From: Aspergillus flavus
Lineage: Eukaryota > Ascomycota > Eurotiomycetes > Eurotiales > Aspergillaceae
Direction of reading: 5' to 3'
DNA: 64,000 nt
Assembly (NCBI RefSeq): GCF_009017415.1
Contig: NC_092406.1
Span: forward strand, 6,014,001-6,078,000
Position 1 is the first letter of the stretch; every line of letters starts with the position of its first letter. Below are positions 1 to 10,339 of the stretch, piece by piece. Below the pieces are notes generated by a model that saw nothing but the letters and a program-made list of their open reading frames with translations, was not told the origin of the DNA and did not search any database. Made by a program: the position numbers and the translations under genes.

Positions 1-2
1 AA

Positions 3-1821
3 TCTCGCATCCAGTCTGACTGGGGCCGTGTACTGGTCAATTTTCCAGCTGGTGCGGTCGACAGCCCGTTAGAGGGTACCTCTGAGGGACGGCGTGCGGA
101 CGACAAGGTCAGCACCGCGGAGAAGGATAATATCTCACGGCCGCTCGCAGAGAGCCCCAAGGGATTCATTGAGGTTGGGACAACCACCCGCGTTGGTATC
201 AAGATGCACTTGAAGTTTGCGTCCCCGTGGCTGTCCGATATTGACGGGGAACTGCCTGATATGTCCGTGTCCCAGTCGGTGTATTCCCGCTGGCACTTCG
301 AGCATGACGGGGCGAAATCCTGTCTGACCACTAGTCTGGGCACTACAATGAAGAGTCATCTGGAGCGCGGTTCTTACGTCGGATGGAAGGACAAGGAGAC
401 GAAAACCTTCGTGCAGGAGCTGGCGCAGGCCGGAGAACGCCAATGCTTCACAGGGGACGCGGCGACTAAGCGAGATCGCATCGAGCGGCGCCAGCTTGTG
501 AACCCGAACTTCGATCCAGATCTATTGGTCCCCGGAATTAACCTGGGTGATGGAGGATGGAACAACATGGCAGCCCGGATTTTGTGCAATGGGTGCGGAT
601 TTTGCACCACCGAGGGGGTTGTCGAGGAGCCCTGTTGTGGATGCGCCTGTATCCCGTGTAGGTATGGCACCCAGGCCAGTGTCCGGGATGATGACTATTA
701 TGTCTTCCCGATTTCCGACCAGACCTCGTTGGCCCGGAGAGATCTGCTGATCAATGCGAGCTGCGGACTCCAGGACGCGCATTGCGTAGGATCGGACAAC
801 AAAACCTGGCTGGTAGAACGACAGGCCACCACTCCCCGGATCAGCCAAACACCAAAGAAACTGAATATCTGTAGGACTCAGATCACCGGGCCCAAGTACC
901 CCTCATATCCTAAGCAGAGCCCGAATGCCGTTCTGGGGCCCCAGGATTTTAATTCTCACTGGTCGACCCAAAACGTCATCAAGTATATGCATAACTCGTC
1001 ACAGTCCTGCACCAACTGGGCCGTGGGCAAATTTGCGAACTCAGATATCGTGTGGGACAAAAGCACCAACATCAGACATAACCAGTTCTATGAGAGTAAG
1101 TACCTTCCTCCCTCGTTACAGACGAAGCTGACTCGAATCCTGTCCTTCAGCGGAACATCCGTTTGAAGGCCAGACCATCTCGCGGTTCTTCAACGTCCAC
1201 ATGACGAGCGTGGCAACCGTCACTCGGCCCTGCACCTGGATAGTCACATGGATTCTCTCACGGGCTCCATGGGCCGGGGCAACGACCAATGTCGCCCAAT
1301 TAATGAGTTATGAGCTCGAAAGCCGGGATCGACAAGGCCGCCTCGCTGTCTTCCTTACCGACTCCAACTGGATGAAGGGGGCCATCGTGAAGGGATCTTC
1401 CCCAATTCAGACCTCTCGGTGGGATAACCTGGACCTTGGCGACGAGCAGCTGGCATATCTGAAAGAGCTGGGAATGCTCTTCAGCTATTGGAACCATCCC
1501 GAGGTGTGGCAGTCGTTCTGTGACAGCTACAATGGGATGCGCGACGTGCTGCTTCAGTTTGACAACTGGTACATTGCCAACCGGGGGCCCAGCGATCTAG
1601 TTGGGGAGTGGAAGAAGTTCAACCAGCTCGAACTCAAGCGGATTGTCGAGAGAGGGAAGGCATCGGCGCAATATCTCAAGGAGAGTCGTAAGCCGGTACC
1701 AGGCTTCTGGGGGCGGGGGTGGACGCTCAAATGGCAAGGGCTGTTTACCTATTTCCCGGGGAACCTCCTGTATCAGTTTGGCACGATAAAGCTGGATCAG
1801 ACCTGCGTGAATTTGCAGTAG
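3..1821 (+). CDS. C-terminal part of a large cysteine-rich secreted protein, probably chitinase-like (5' partial)
   Basis: The reading frame is already open at base 3, so the start lies outside the window. Exons are 3-1095 and 1151-1821. The 55 bp intron has a GTAAGT donor and a TTCAG acceptor, and the join restores the frame. The visible part is about 587 residues. It has a dense cysteine cluster (CNGCGFC, then CCGCACIPC) near base 600, and after the splice the stretch EHPFEGQTISRFF. I recall similar cysteine and 'QTxxRF' stretches from the C-terminal regions of large fungal GH18 chitinases of the killer-toxin-like subgroup (LysM/chitin-binding plus GH18). The GH18 catalytic motif is not in this window, so catalytic function is inferred. 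It could also be an uncharacterised secreted protein with the same C-terminal module. Confidence 0.5.
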
Positions 1822-2182
1822 CCAGTGACGAGTCCTGGAAGGGTCATTAAGTCAGCTCATCTAGATCTAGCAGAGGGACATATACATCCGGGTGTCTCCC
1901 CGCTGTACATAGCTTATATATTGACCGCATGGGAAGAAACGTACAAAGTATAGTTATCCGAGGACCGCCTATATTCTCACTGTTGAAACCTCGTCAGGGG
2001 GTTGAAGTCGTAAAGGGCAAGGAGGAGGATTGGGGAAAAGTTAATAGTTGGTGGAGTGGCTGCTAGCCTAGACGAACGCTAACGACGACGTCATGCCGCT
2101 CAACATATGAATAAAGGTGCATGCCACCCGCCGCATCTCTTTCTCTCTTTTTTTTCCTTTTTTATTTACGTTCCTTCTTTTT
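1822..2182. other. Intergenic region and 5' leader of the pseudokinase gene
   Basis: There is no coding signal. A TATATA-like stretch lies near 1915. A long pyrimidine tract (about 2138-2182) runs directly into the ATG at 2183, as in many filamentous fungal promoters. Confidence 0.5.
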
Positions 2183-3460
2183 ATGGATCAAGTCACCGTT
2201 ATGGGCGCCGGCTGGTCATCAGACCACCCTGAGGAGCCCTTATTCTCAGCTGCTGATCTACGACAGCCCCCCAATCCACCCAGCCAGTCCAAATACCCTC
2301 GTTGTTATGGGGATGTGGTCCCTTCGGTCTGTAGCGACCGGCCAGAGGACTTTTACGACGAGCTGTATGAACAGATGTACTTTGTGCAGCATGCCTACCA
2401 AGACTGCATCGTGGCCTTTCAACAATGCGAGAAAGAAAATCCCCGTGTCGACCCCGAGGAGTGGTTGTTCATTGCTGAGCGAATCCCCCGGGTATATGAA
2501 TATCTGGCACATAGCACCAATACCTCGAATGTGGATGTAGACCAACCGATTGATCTTCACCCCCGTATCGTTAAGTGAGCAAACCCTCCCCGCCTGCTCA
2601 TCTCTGTCAATCACCGCTAGAACACCGCAACTCTGTGTGGTGGGAGTAGATATCTTGGCCGTCTCCCTGTGGGATATCTGCTGGAGAAGCTAGACCCCGG
2701 CCCACTGGGCGCTACGACTCTGCCACTTCTGACTACCTTTCCTGCGTCGCGCATGTCTTCCGATGACAAGGACTCTCCCGATAATGGAGATAGAGAGCCC
2801 CTCCTCCTGCTCTACTACCGCTGGACACTGCAATCACTCACCATGCTAGCCTTCCTGCATGAACACGGGGTCTACCTGATGGATTTCAGCTCGAGCACGA
2901 TATGGATACGTGATGATCTCTCGATTGCACTATCAGGATTTGTGAACGCAACCATCCCGACAGATGAATGGCCCTACTCTCCTGACGGGACGAGATACGA
3001 AACAGAGATCTATTACCCAACCAATCCCGACAGTGGGCACCCAGAGCTCAGTCCGAAGATCGATCTCTCGGATTGGGCGACCTTTGTCTGGCAATTGATG
3101 CGAAAGGATGCGTCCAGTCATAGAGCGAAGAGGTGGGCGATGCCTACCGATCCATTGGATCCGGCAGAGATGCCCGGGGAGGTGAATGTATGGGAGTACC
3201 ATAAGCAACGGCTGAAGGAAGGCAAGCTACAGCTTTTAGAAGAGGAACGATTGGGTCCGATGCTGGTTAAGGCCTGGAAGGGGAAATATGAAAATGCTCA
3301 GGAGATCCTGCAAGAGGTACGATCGTATCTCCAGCAGATTGGGGTTCAGATGGACGGAGAGGATGAGGTCCTTCTAGATGATGGGCGAAAGTGGGAGGAT
3401 GTATTCACGGTAGTCCCGACAGATGGCGCCCGCTGGGGTCGGGAGATTAGATATAAATAA
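2183..3460 (+). CDS. Protein kinase-like protein, probable pseudokinase
   Basis: Exons are 2183-2574 and 2650-3460, giving 400 residues. Of the possible acceptors, the one at 2649 keeps the frame and rebuilds HPRIVKYLG, a typical alpha-C/beta-4 kinase stretch. The start at 2183 was preferred to the in-frame ATG at 2117 because 2117-2182 is mostly a pyrimidine tract. The later kinase landmarks look degenerate. Where an HRDxxxxN catalytic loop is expected there is YLMDFSSSTI, and where DFG is expected there is LSGF. Helix F survives in part (DLSDWATFVWQLM). A catalytic aspartate and metal-binding DFG are therefore not evident, which suggests a pseudokinase or a very diverged fungus-specific kinase-like protein. 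Partner and role are unknown. Confidence 0.55.
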
Positions 3461-3752
3461 TATCCATGGGTCCATCGCTCGAATACCTAGCTGATATTCT
3501 AGATAATAGAGTTATGAAATTTAAGATATATTGTAAGAGTGACTATAAGGCTATAAAGGATTGTTATGATAGACTTCGTGTCTCCAGCTTAAATGCGGTC
3601 GGTCACAAGGTGGATGTGGGGTAGCAAAACAGAACACCGTCAAATGTGGATGACCGTTCTCTAACACCATGTCGGAGTCCGCGTTATTACCATTACCAAC
3701 ATATCTACTAAGCTTATAATAAGCTTCGAGGATTGTTCATCTTTTATATTTA

Positions 3753-4238
3753 TTGATCTATCGTCAGTTTTCTTCAGCTGCGAATGTGCCGGTGCTAGCT
3801 GACAAGTTCCTAATCAGGACACACGAGACAGAAAAATACCGGCCGCGAATCGAGTCGTGTTTATCATTCCCGCATCAAGCAATGTCCGATGAAGTTGGGA
3901 GAAAGGCACTTAGTGGAGAATGGGAGTGGATATCAAACAAATGTATCGAGATAAAAAAGAAAATATTGATGGGGTTTAAAGGGCGACCATGCAATATTAT
4001 AAATAATAAGAGTGATCCTATTCCGGCTGACGAACTTGGGCTAAACAATAGACTGGTAGAAAGAGACGTTTTGCCCGGCTACAGATTCTACATGATGAGA
4101 GCGCATGTAAAATTTGGGAAAAGGGCTTTTATAACATTGCAGGTAAATAGCTGTTTTTCAACACTATGCACCAAAATCACCATTTCTATTTGTCTTGGGA
4201 CTCTGGGTCTTCAGGGTCACCAAGGCCTAAGATATTGA
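3753..4238 (+). CDS. Hypothetical ORF, low support
   Basis: This is an open frame of 161 codons in an AT-rich region. A possible 72 bp intron (4143-4214, GTAAAT donor, TTCAG acceptor) is a multiple of three, so the frame ends the same way whether or not it is spliced. The predicted protein is basic and lysine-rich in its middle, with no recognised domain. It may be a real orphan gene, a relic, or a chance ORF. Confidence 0.18.
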   Translation: MIYRQFSSAANVPVLADKFLIRTHETEKYRPRIESCLSFPHQAMSDEVGRKALSGEWEWISNKCIEIKKKILMGFKGRPCNIINNKSDPIPADELGLNNRLVERDVLPGYRFYMMRAHVKFGKRAFITLQVNSCFSTLCTKITISICLGTLGLQGHQGLRY

Positions 4239-4458
4239 AGATATTGAAATTATCCCGATATTCCATTCTAACAACTAAGAAACTGTCTTTGTTAACTCTG
4301 GTCACGTGAGTTATGAGGATGGGAATAATAAATATAGAGACGGTAAATGTATCTAATGTAGGTTCAAAAGGTGTCGGATAAAGGTAGGAAAAGCCTCGCT
4401 ATTTATCTTAAGCTTGGAGAAATTATAGCAGGGCCCTGAACTTTGTGAACTCTTCGTT

Positions 4459-4536
4459 CTCGCCCTTCTCACCCCCACTCACCCAAGTGAGTAATATTCT
4501 CACCACGTTGTCACCCATCTCACCTGCACTCACCTA
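4459..4536. repeat. Irregular cluster of CTCACC hexamers
   Basis: About five CTCACC copies occur within 80 bp, with related TCACCC/GTGAGT pieces between them. The spacing is irregular, so it is not a simple tandem repeat. It lies about 200 bp from a TATATAGAGCC stretch. A long-terminal-repeat fragment is possible but not shown. Confidence 0.35.
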
Positions 4537-5119
4537 AGAGTTAGTGCCTATCACCCCTAAGAGCAGCAACGCACTCAGGGCTCGTTGTACTTCTAACCGC
4601 GTTGATAATTGTGGCTTAAGTACGGCTGAGCGGACGGGAAGCCCTGTTCTCCACACCCTATGGTCGTATGTACCTGTCCTTCCTGGACAAGAGTCTATAT
4701 AGAGCCGGGAAGTTGCTAACATTATCTGAACTGTAGGCGTATGGCGAAGTACATGCAATATAATGCTGATGACCGGCGTACGCAAGTACTGATCCAGCAT
4801 AATCTACCTTTACAGAAAGATGGGATATGATTATCATCCCATAACGTCAGATCGGCGCAAATATGACACGATAATTCAGTCAAAACCTAACTTTGACTCC
4901 TCTTGATGATCATCCTCCACTTCGCTCGCACGAGTCAATGATCAGGTTATTCCTGTCTCTCATAGACTATGTATACGGCCAACTCGAAAGAGTATACCAT
5001 TCGGCCTCGTGGAAATTGAAGATTGCTTTTACGATGCAACCCTCTCGATCGAGGGAGAGGGACTCGAAATCATTTCCCATATCCACAAGATAATGGACTA
5101 TGCAGCTATCCTTTCCCTA

Positions 5120-5560
5120 GTTCCTAGTCAAGGTCCGAGCAGAAGACCCACCAAATAGGAGCACACACTTGATATCCATTTCTGATACCCCGTCTAGAAA
5201 GAGCTTAGGATAGACACCTCCAGTCAATTTTATTTTATCGGGGCCCAGATGTGCTCTATAGGGTTTAAATCAGGCGAAGGGGACGGCCATTCTAGGATGC
5301 AGATCCCGTGGGATTCAGACCAGGCCTGCACCTCGTAGCAAATATGAATTTTTCTTGCATTATGCTATTGGGATATAATTCCAGGCTCGTATATCAGTAG
5401 GAGGCCTTTTTCCAGATATAGATATCTATTAAATAGCCGCGATTTCAAGCTATGTAGTTCATTCTGTTCTCACATCAATAGTGACACTACTAATTCTGAC
5501 CGGCCACTTTCTATATAGCAGCCTATAACATAATCGATATATCCTTTCTATAGTACTCTA
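5120..5560 (-). mobile_element. Degenerate Tc1/mariner (DDE) transposase remnant
   Basis: The minus strand at about 5247-5290 reads LEWPSPSPDLNPIEHIW, the hallmark of Tc1/mariner transposases around the last catalytic aspartate. Upstream on the same strand (about 5300-5400) is a broken version of the 'YEPG..FQQDNA.IH' block holding the second aspartate. Further upstream (about 5480-5535) is a GC..SGRSEL-like block. The pieces are in the right order and on one strand, but they are split by stop codons and a frameshift (a stop already follows the WAPIK stretch). No intact ORF remains, so it is a dead copy. Terminal inverted repeats were not found by eye and the element ends are unknown. Confidence 0.65.
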
Positions 5561-6954
5561 AATCAACTAGATCAGGCCTATAAACCTTGTATGACAGACG
5601 GGATATGTATTGAGTAGGATTCGAGGATCTATTCAAAAATATTATGGATAATGTTTGAATCGCTATAATTAAGTGATGTATGCGTAAATTCATAGTGCTC
5701 TTTTTATCAGCTATATCGGTATCTAAAACAAGCGTTTCTTTTTGCTTTCCTATATTTATATATATTTAATGCATGCTATGCTTCGCTCCGCTGCGCAATA
5801 ATACCTGCGCAAAATCCAATGGGATGTTGATTAAGACTGTACTGATTATGCTACAAGTAAGTCCCGTGTAGCTAATTCTCAACCTCCGGCAAACTATTTA
5901 AATTATATAGTGTTTAGCTGCCTAACTGAGCTTTTTTAGACTTACCAGGCCAAGCGCCTCATTCTAGGCTGTTCTGGTTTTAAAAGCCTTGTTATATCCA
6001 ATACTAAGGAAGAACACACGACGCCAGATTTTTGGACAAGTTTAGTGATGTCCTGCTCTATATCTGGACCTTCTAGCGACGCAGTGGGCTATTCAATAAA
6101 TACTTCAGATCTAGGTCGTCTATTTCACTAATTTGGTTTTGAAAGTTTGGTTGTTTAGTATGTGATTAAAGTTGTTGATTATCTTGACACGATGCGCGTT
6201 GTGCTCCTACGAGTTTGATTACATAAGACTGCTTTCAGACAATAAGGAGACCCTGCCCCTGGTCATGGGGTTATTTTTAGAAACATTGAACCCTGCATGG
6301 TCCGGCAAGACCCTTTCATTGTCTAGTATCGAATTCTAGTACTCCGTCGTTACGGATTGAGTATGATGCTTCACCAGTCCTTTAATAGGGACAGGCATAT
6401 CGTTTCAATTGAATTCTGAATAGTCACCATGTTCAAGAGCAGGGGAGAACAGTCTCACAAGTACTTCGCAATTGACCTGAAGAGTCTGGAACCTCGGGGT
6501 GCTGATCCTTCGGTCGCTGATCCGGGGGATGGATTCCTCGGTGCCGATATCAGCCATAGCAGCGCATCTGATCCCTCTGCTGGCGCTTGATAAGTTGATA
6601 CCATTAAGCAAGCAATGCGACTCTCTAGGAGTATGGGACCAAAGAATTCACCCATACGTTAGGCAAATGCTGATCTTTACTGTTTCTTTGCTTCCCCCTC
6701 TAGGACTTGAGTCGGTAATGTGACTGACAATCAAAATTTTGATCCCCGCCCGAGGGACTCGTCTCTTGGCCTTCTCTCCTGTTGGTTCAAACAATCTGTT
6801 AGGTCTTCTTTGCTTCAGCCGGGCAATTGGAAAATTTCATGTATTTTCCTTTTCTCCTCAATCGCTAATACTCTTCTCCTATAGGCAGGACAGTAAAGTA
6901 TCTGTCTTTACGATGATCTATCTAAAGAAACCTCTCCCCACTTGATTTATCCAA

Positions 6955-7170
6955 TTTGCAGCATTCTTTTTGTTGTTTACTTGAATTTATTTACCAGTCT
7001 CTTTCTTGTCTCCTGATCTCGACTTCCACGACAGTACTTTTCTCTTTTCTGCCCCCCTTGGTGGATTTTTCATGTCGCTCTTATTCCTTCTTTTCTACCC
7101 TTAATTCCCCTTTTGGATCACTTTTTATCTTTCTGGTCCTTCTTTTTCGCCCACGGCGACGTCGCCTGCC
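6955..7170 (+). promoter_or_regulatory. Pyrimidine-rich leader of the GH47 mannosidase gene
   Basis: About 200 bp of T/C-rich sequence ends at the ATG at 7171. Such CT tracts commonly surround transcription starts of constitutive genes in filamentous fungi. No specific factor site is claimed. Confidence 0.4.
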
Positions 7171-9848
7171 ATGTTTCGAGCCCGGCGATATCGAGTTCTG
7201 CTAATCTTTGCAGCTGTATTTGTCTTGGCCATCATTCATTTTAGTCGATCTCGCCAGCCCCCTACAGTGACATTGGGTGTTCCTCCGCCTGTCGATCGGC
7301 CGGTTTCTTACCCTCAAAGTCCACCCGCAGCGGACAACAAGGGACCTGCACCAGAGACCCCTTTGCCAACCCCTCTACTGGAGGGCTCGACGGATCCCAG
7401 TACACCAGACGAAGACGTCCCGTCGCAGCCTCCCTACTCAGATAACGGTTTATCCACCCCCGAACGTCCCAAACCGTCGGACGAACCGCCGTCCAAGGAG
7501 GATGGGCCTCAATTCCCGGACAACTCTGGCTCACAGAGTCAGGGTAAACTAGATTCGGACCGTCTCGAGGATCAACCGGCGTCTCATTGGAAGAAATTGC
7601 CGGAGCGATATCCTGTCACACCCGCGGATTTAGTCAAATTACCGACCGGCAAATCTAAGTCTCTTCCGAAACTGCAAGCTAAATTCTCCGATGAAGCATC
7701 TGAAGATAAGATTAAACGGCTAAACAGATTATCCACCATCAAGGCGACATTCGAACATGCATGGGACGGATACAAGAAGAATGCTATGGGCCACGACGAG
7801 GTCATGCCGCTCCGCGGTGGATTTCGAGATCCTTTCAATGGGTGGGGAGCAACACTTGTCGACACGTTGGACACCCTTTGGATCATGGGTTTGGAGGAAG
7901 AATTCTCTATTGCTGTCGACCAAGTGAAAAAAATCGACTTTACGACAAATAAAAAGAGCGAGATTCCTGTTTTCGAAACGGCAATCCGATATCTTGGTGG
8001 TCTATTAGGTGCCTACGATATCTCGGGACATAAGTACGACTTACTCCTAGAAAAAGCGGTCGAGTTGGCGGAAGTCTTGATGGGCGCCTTCGATACGCCC
8101 AACCGGATGCCGATGCTCTTTTACAAGTGGAAGCCGTAAGTGGTACCACATGGGCCTGATGCTTTTGTAATGATGGGCTAACAATTAAAGCAGGGGAGAT
8201 GCAGCAAATTTCCATCGTGCTAGTAGCATGTCCATCCTTGCCGAACTGGGCTCTCTTTCGGTAGAGTTCACACGCTTAGCGCAATTGACCAGGGATGACA
8301 AGTACTATGATGCAATTGCACGGATTACGAACGAGTTAGAAAAGTTCCAAAGCCAAACTAGCATGCCAGGTTTGTGGCCGATGAAAGTCGATGCTTCTGG
8401 GTGTACAGTTGCTCAATCCCCAACTGGCCACGAGGCCCCGCGTGATTTACCACGGAATTCTTCCACTCCTACAGCTACCCAAACACCTGCTGAAGGCATA
8501 ATCTCTTACCCGACGGACGCGGAAAGTTACCGAATTCTTTTGGAATCACGCCAGCTTCATGAAAACGCGCAGCCAGCCATTTACAATACAAACCCCCAGA
8601 TCCCAGATCCCAAGGCGCATGAAATTCCAACTTCAACTGGAGACACTGCGGGGTACTGCAGAGGAGGGCTTACCAGTGCGCCAGGCCCCCAACAATTCGG
8701 GCTCGCGGCCCCGGGAGATTCGACATATGAATACCTACCTAAGGAGTATATGCTTCTAGGTGGTCTCAACGAACAGTACCGTACAATGTATGAAAAGACT
8801 GCAGATGCGGCGCGAAAGCATCTCCTCTTCCGGCCTATGATCAAAGACGACCGTGACATCCGCTTTTTAGCGACCGTCACCAAACCCCGACTGGACGCCG
8901 AATTCGTCTATCAGTATGAGGGGGCACATCTGACCTGCTTCGCTGGCGGCATGTTTGCCATTGGGTCTAAGTTGTTCGGAATTGACAATGATCTTAAACT
9001 CGCTGCCAAATTGACGGATGGATGTGTATGGGCGTATGAGTCTACGAAGACCGGTATCATGCCTGAACAATTTCAGATGATACCCTGCAAAGAAGATGAA
9101 CCGTGTGTGTGGGACGAGGCTAAGTATTGGAAGGCCTTGGATCCTAACGAGAAAGAACGCATTGCCTGGGGCAAGCAGCAGAAAGAGCTTAGCGCAAAGA
9201 TGGAGGAGAAGAAGGAGGAAGTGAGAGGAATCCAGACCAACGGGACGTCTCCCGTTCCAAGATCTCATCGCGAGAAGCGTAATCCGGAGCGAGGCAATTG
9301 GCACGTCATCGCCAGCCCGACACATACACCAAAACCTAGTGACTCCAGTGACGTGAAAGGACGGGACCCTAAAGGACCTTCGATAGATCCAACGCCCTCT
9401 CACGAAGAATTTGCTTTGTCGCGGATCCAGAACGAGCATCTTCCACCGGGTGTGGTCCGCATTAACTCTCGCATCTATCTGCTTCGTCCTGAAGCCATTG
9501 AGTCCGTCTTCATCATGTACCGCCTCACTGGCGATGAGTACTGGCGCGAGAAGGGTTGGAAGATGTTCGAAGCTATCGCCAAGTATACTCGGACGGAGAT
9601 AGCGCATGCTACGATCAAGGACGTCACCGTCGATAAACCGCCAAAATCCGATGAGATGCAGTCGTTCTGGCTCGCGGAGACATTAAAATACTTTTATCTA
9701 CTCTTCAGTGAGCCGAACGTGGTGGATCTAGACGAATATGTTCTGTAAGTACTCCTTGTGAGCGTGCTCTGCCATATGGATGACGATGCTAACAATTGGT
9801 CATTGTAGGAACACTGAAGCCCACCCTTTCAAACGCCCTGTGTACTAG
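7171..9848 (+). CDS. Class I alpha-1,2-mannosidase (GH47), type II membrane protein
   Basis: Exons are 7171-8135, 8194-9744 and 9809-9848, giving 851 residues. A short cytoplasmic tail and one membrane segment (about residues 9-24, VLLIFAAVFVLAIIHF) are followed by a proline/serine-rich stem to about residue 180, then the catalytic (alpha/alpha)7 domain. GH47 landmarks are visible: FEHAWDGYKKNAMG, FRDPFNGWGATLVDTLDTLW, ETAIRYLGGLLGAYD, HLTCFAGGMFAIG and the C-terminal LNTEAHPF, which holds the calcium-binding threonine and is rebuilt only by the last splice. HLTCFAGG resembles Golgi-type enzymes more than ER mannosidase I. The likely role is trimming alpha-1,2-mannose from N-glycans in the secretory pathway. 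A long insertion (about residues 415-475 and again near 680-750) makes it longer than most family members. An EDEM-like role is less likely but possible. Confidence 0.9.
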
Positions 9849-10339
9849 TTCTGGTTTAGCTTTTGCTTAATTTCTGTTATTTTCTATGTATAAAGTGTAC
9901 TGTGATACCAAGGAGCAAGTCCAGAGTATATAGGCTATACATTGTGAAGAAGAGGGTCTCTGATCTTGAGACGCCAGCAGTCAAATAATTTCTAGACTAG
10001 TAGACCAAGTAGACAGACCCTAGGGGGACTGAGATTGCTGCGAAAACGTCAACAGGTGCCCAAGTCCGGCAGAGGTAAGTGCATTCCTTACGGAAAAATA
10101 CGAAAGCCTTAGGCCACGCGGAGGGATCGCCGCCAGGCCCCCCGCTGCCCGCCTTTAGTTCCAAAAGTTGGCCACACTCACTCACCTTTCATCTTCAAGC
10201 ACCAACGTCATTAACCCCAATCAATTCGCTCCCCTTTGTTCCTCCCCCCACGGAGCCCACAAGGCATTCGCGACGGGCGCAAAGACGGGATGAGTGCAGA
10301 GTCACGACACACCCGACGACGACGAGCGAGCCGTGGGAA
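9849..10339. other. Intergenic, 3' of mannosidase and promoter of ldb17
   Basis: No gene is seen. The 150 bp before 10340 are C/T-rich, as expected for the ldb17 promoter. Confidence 0.5.

Larger units (their letters stand above)
3461..7170. other. AT-rich, gene-poor 3.7 kb with transposon remnants
   Basis: This region lies between the pseudokinase gene and the mannosidase gene. It holds one weak hypothetical ORF (3753-4238), a cluster of CTCACC repeats (about 4459-4536) and a decayed Tc1/mariner transposase (about 5120-5560, minus strand). High A+T and stop-rich frames suggest old, mutated repeat DNA, possibly affected by RIP. The last 200 bp are the pyrimidine-rich leader of the mannosidase gene. 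Confidence 0.6.

Noticed and set aside
6405..6655. Overlapping short ORFs on the minus strand
   Set aside because: One has a plausible N-terminus, but no continuation or splice partner was found.
8867..9607. 246-codon minus-strand ORF
   Set aside because: Antisense shadow inside the GH47 catalytic exon.
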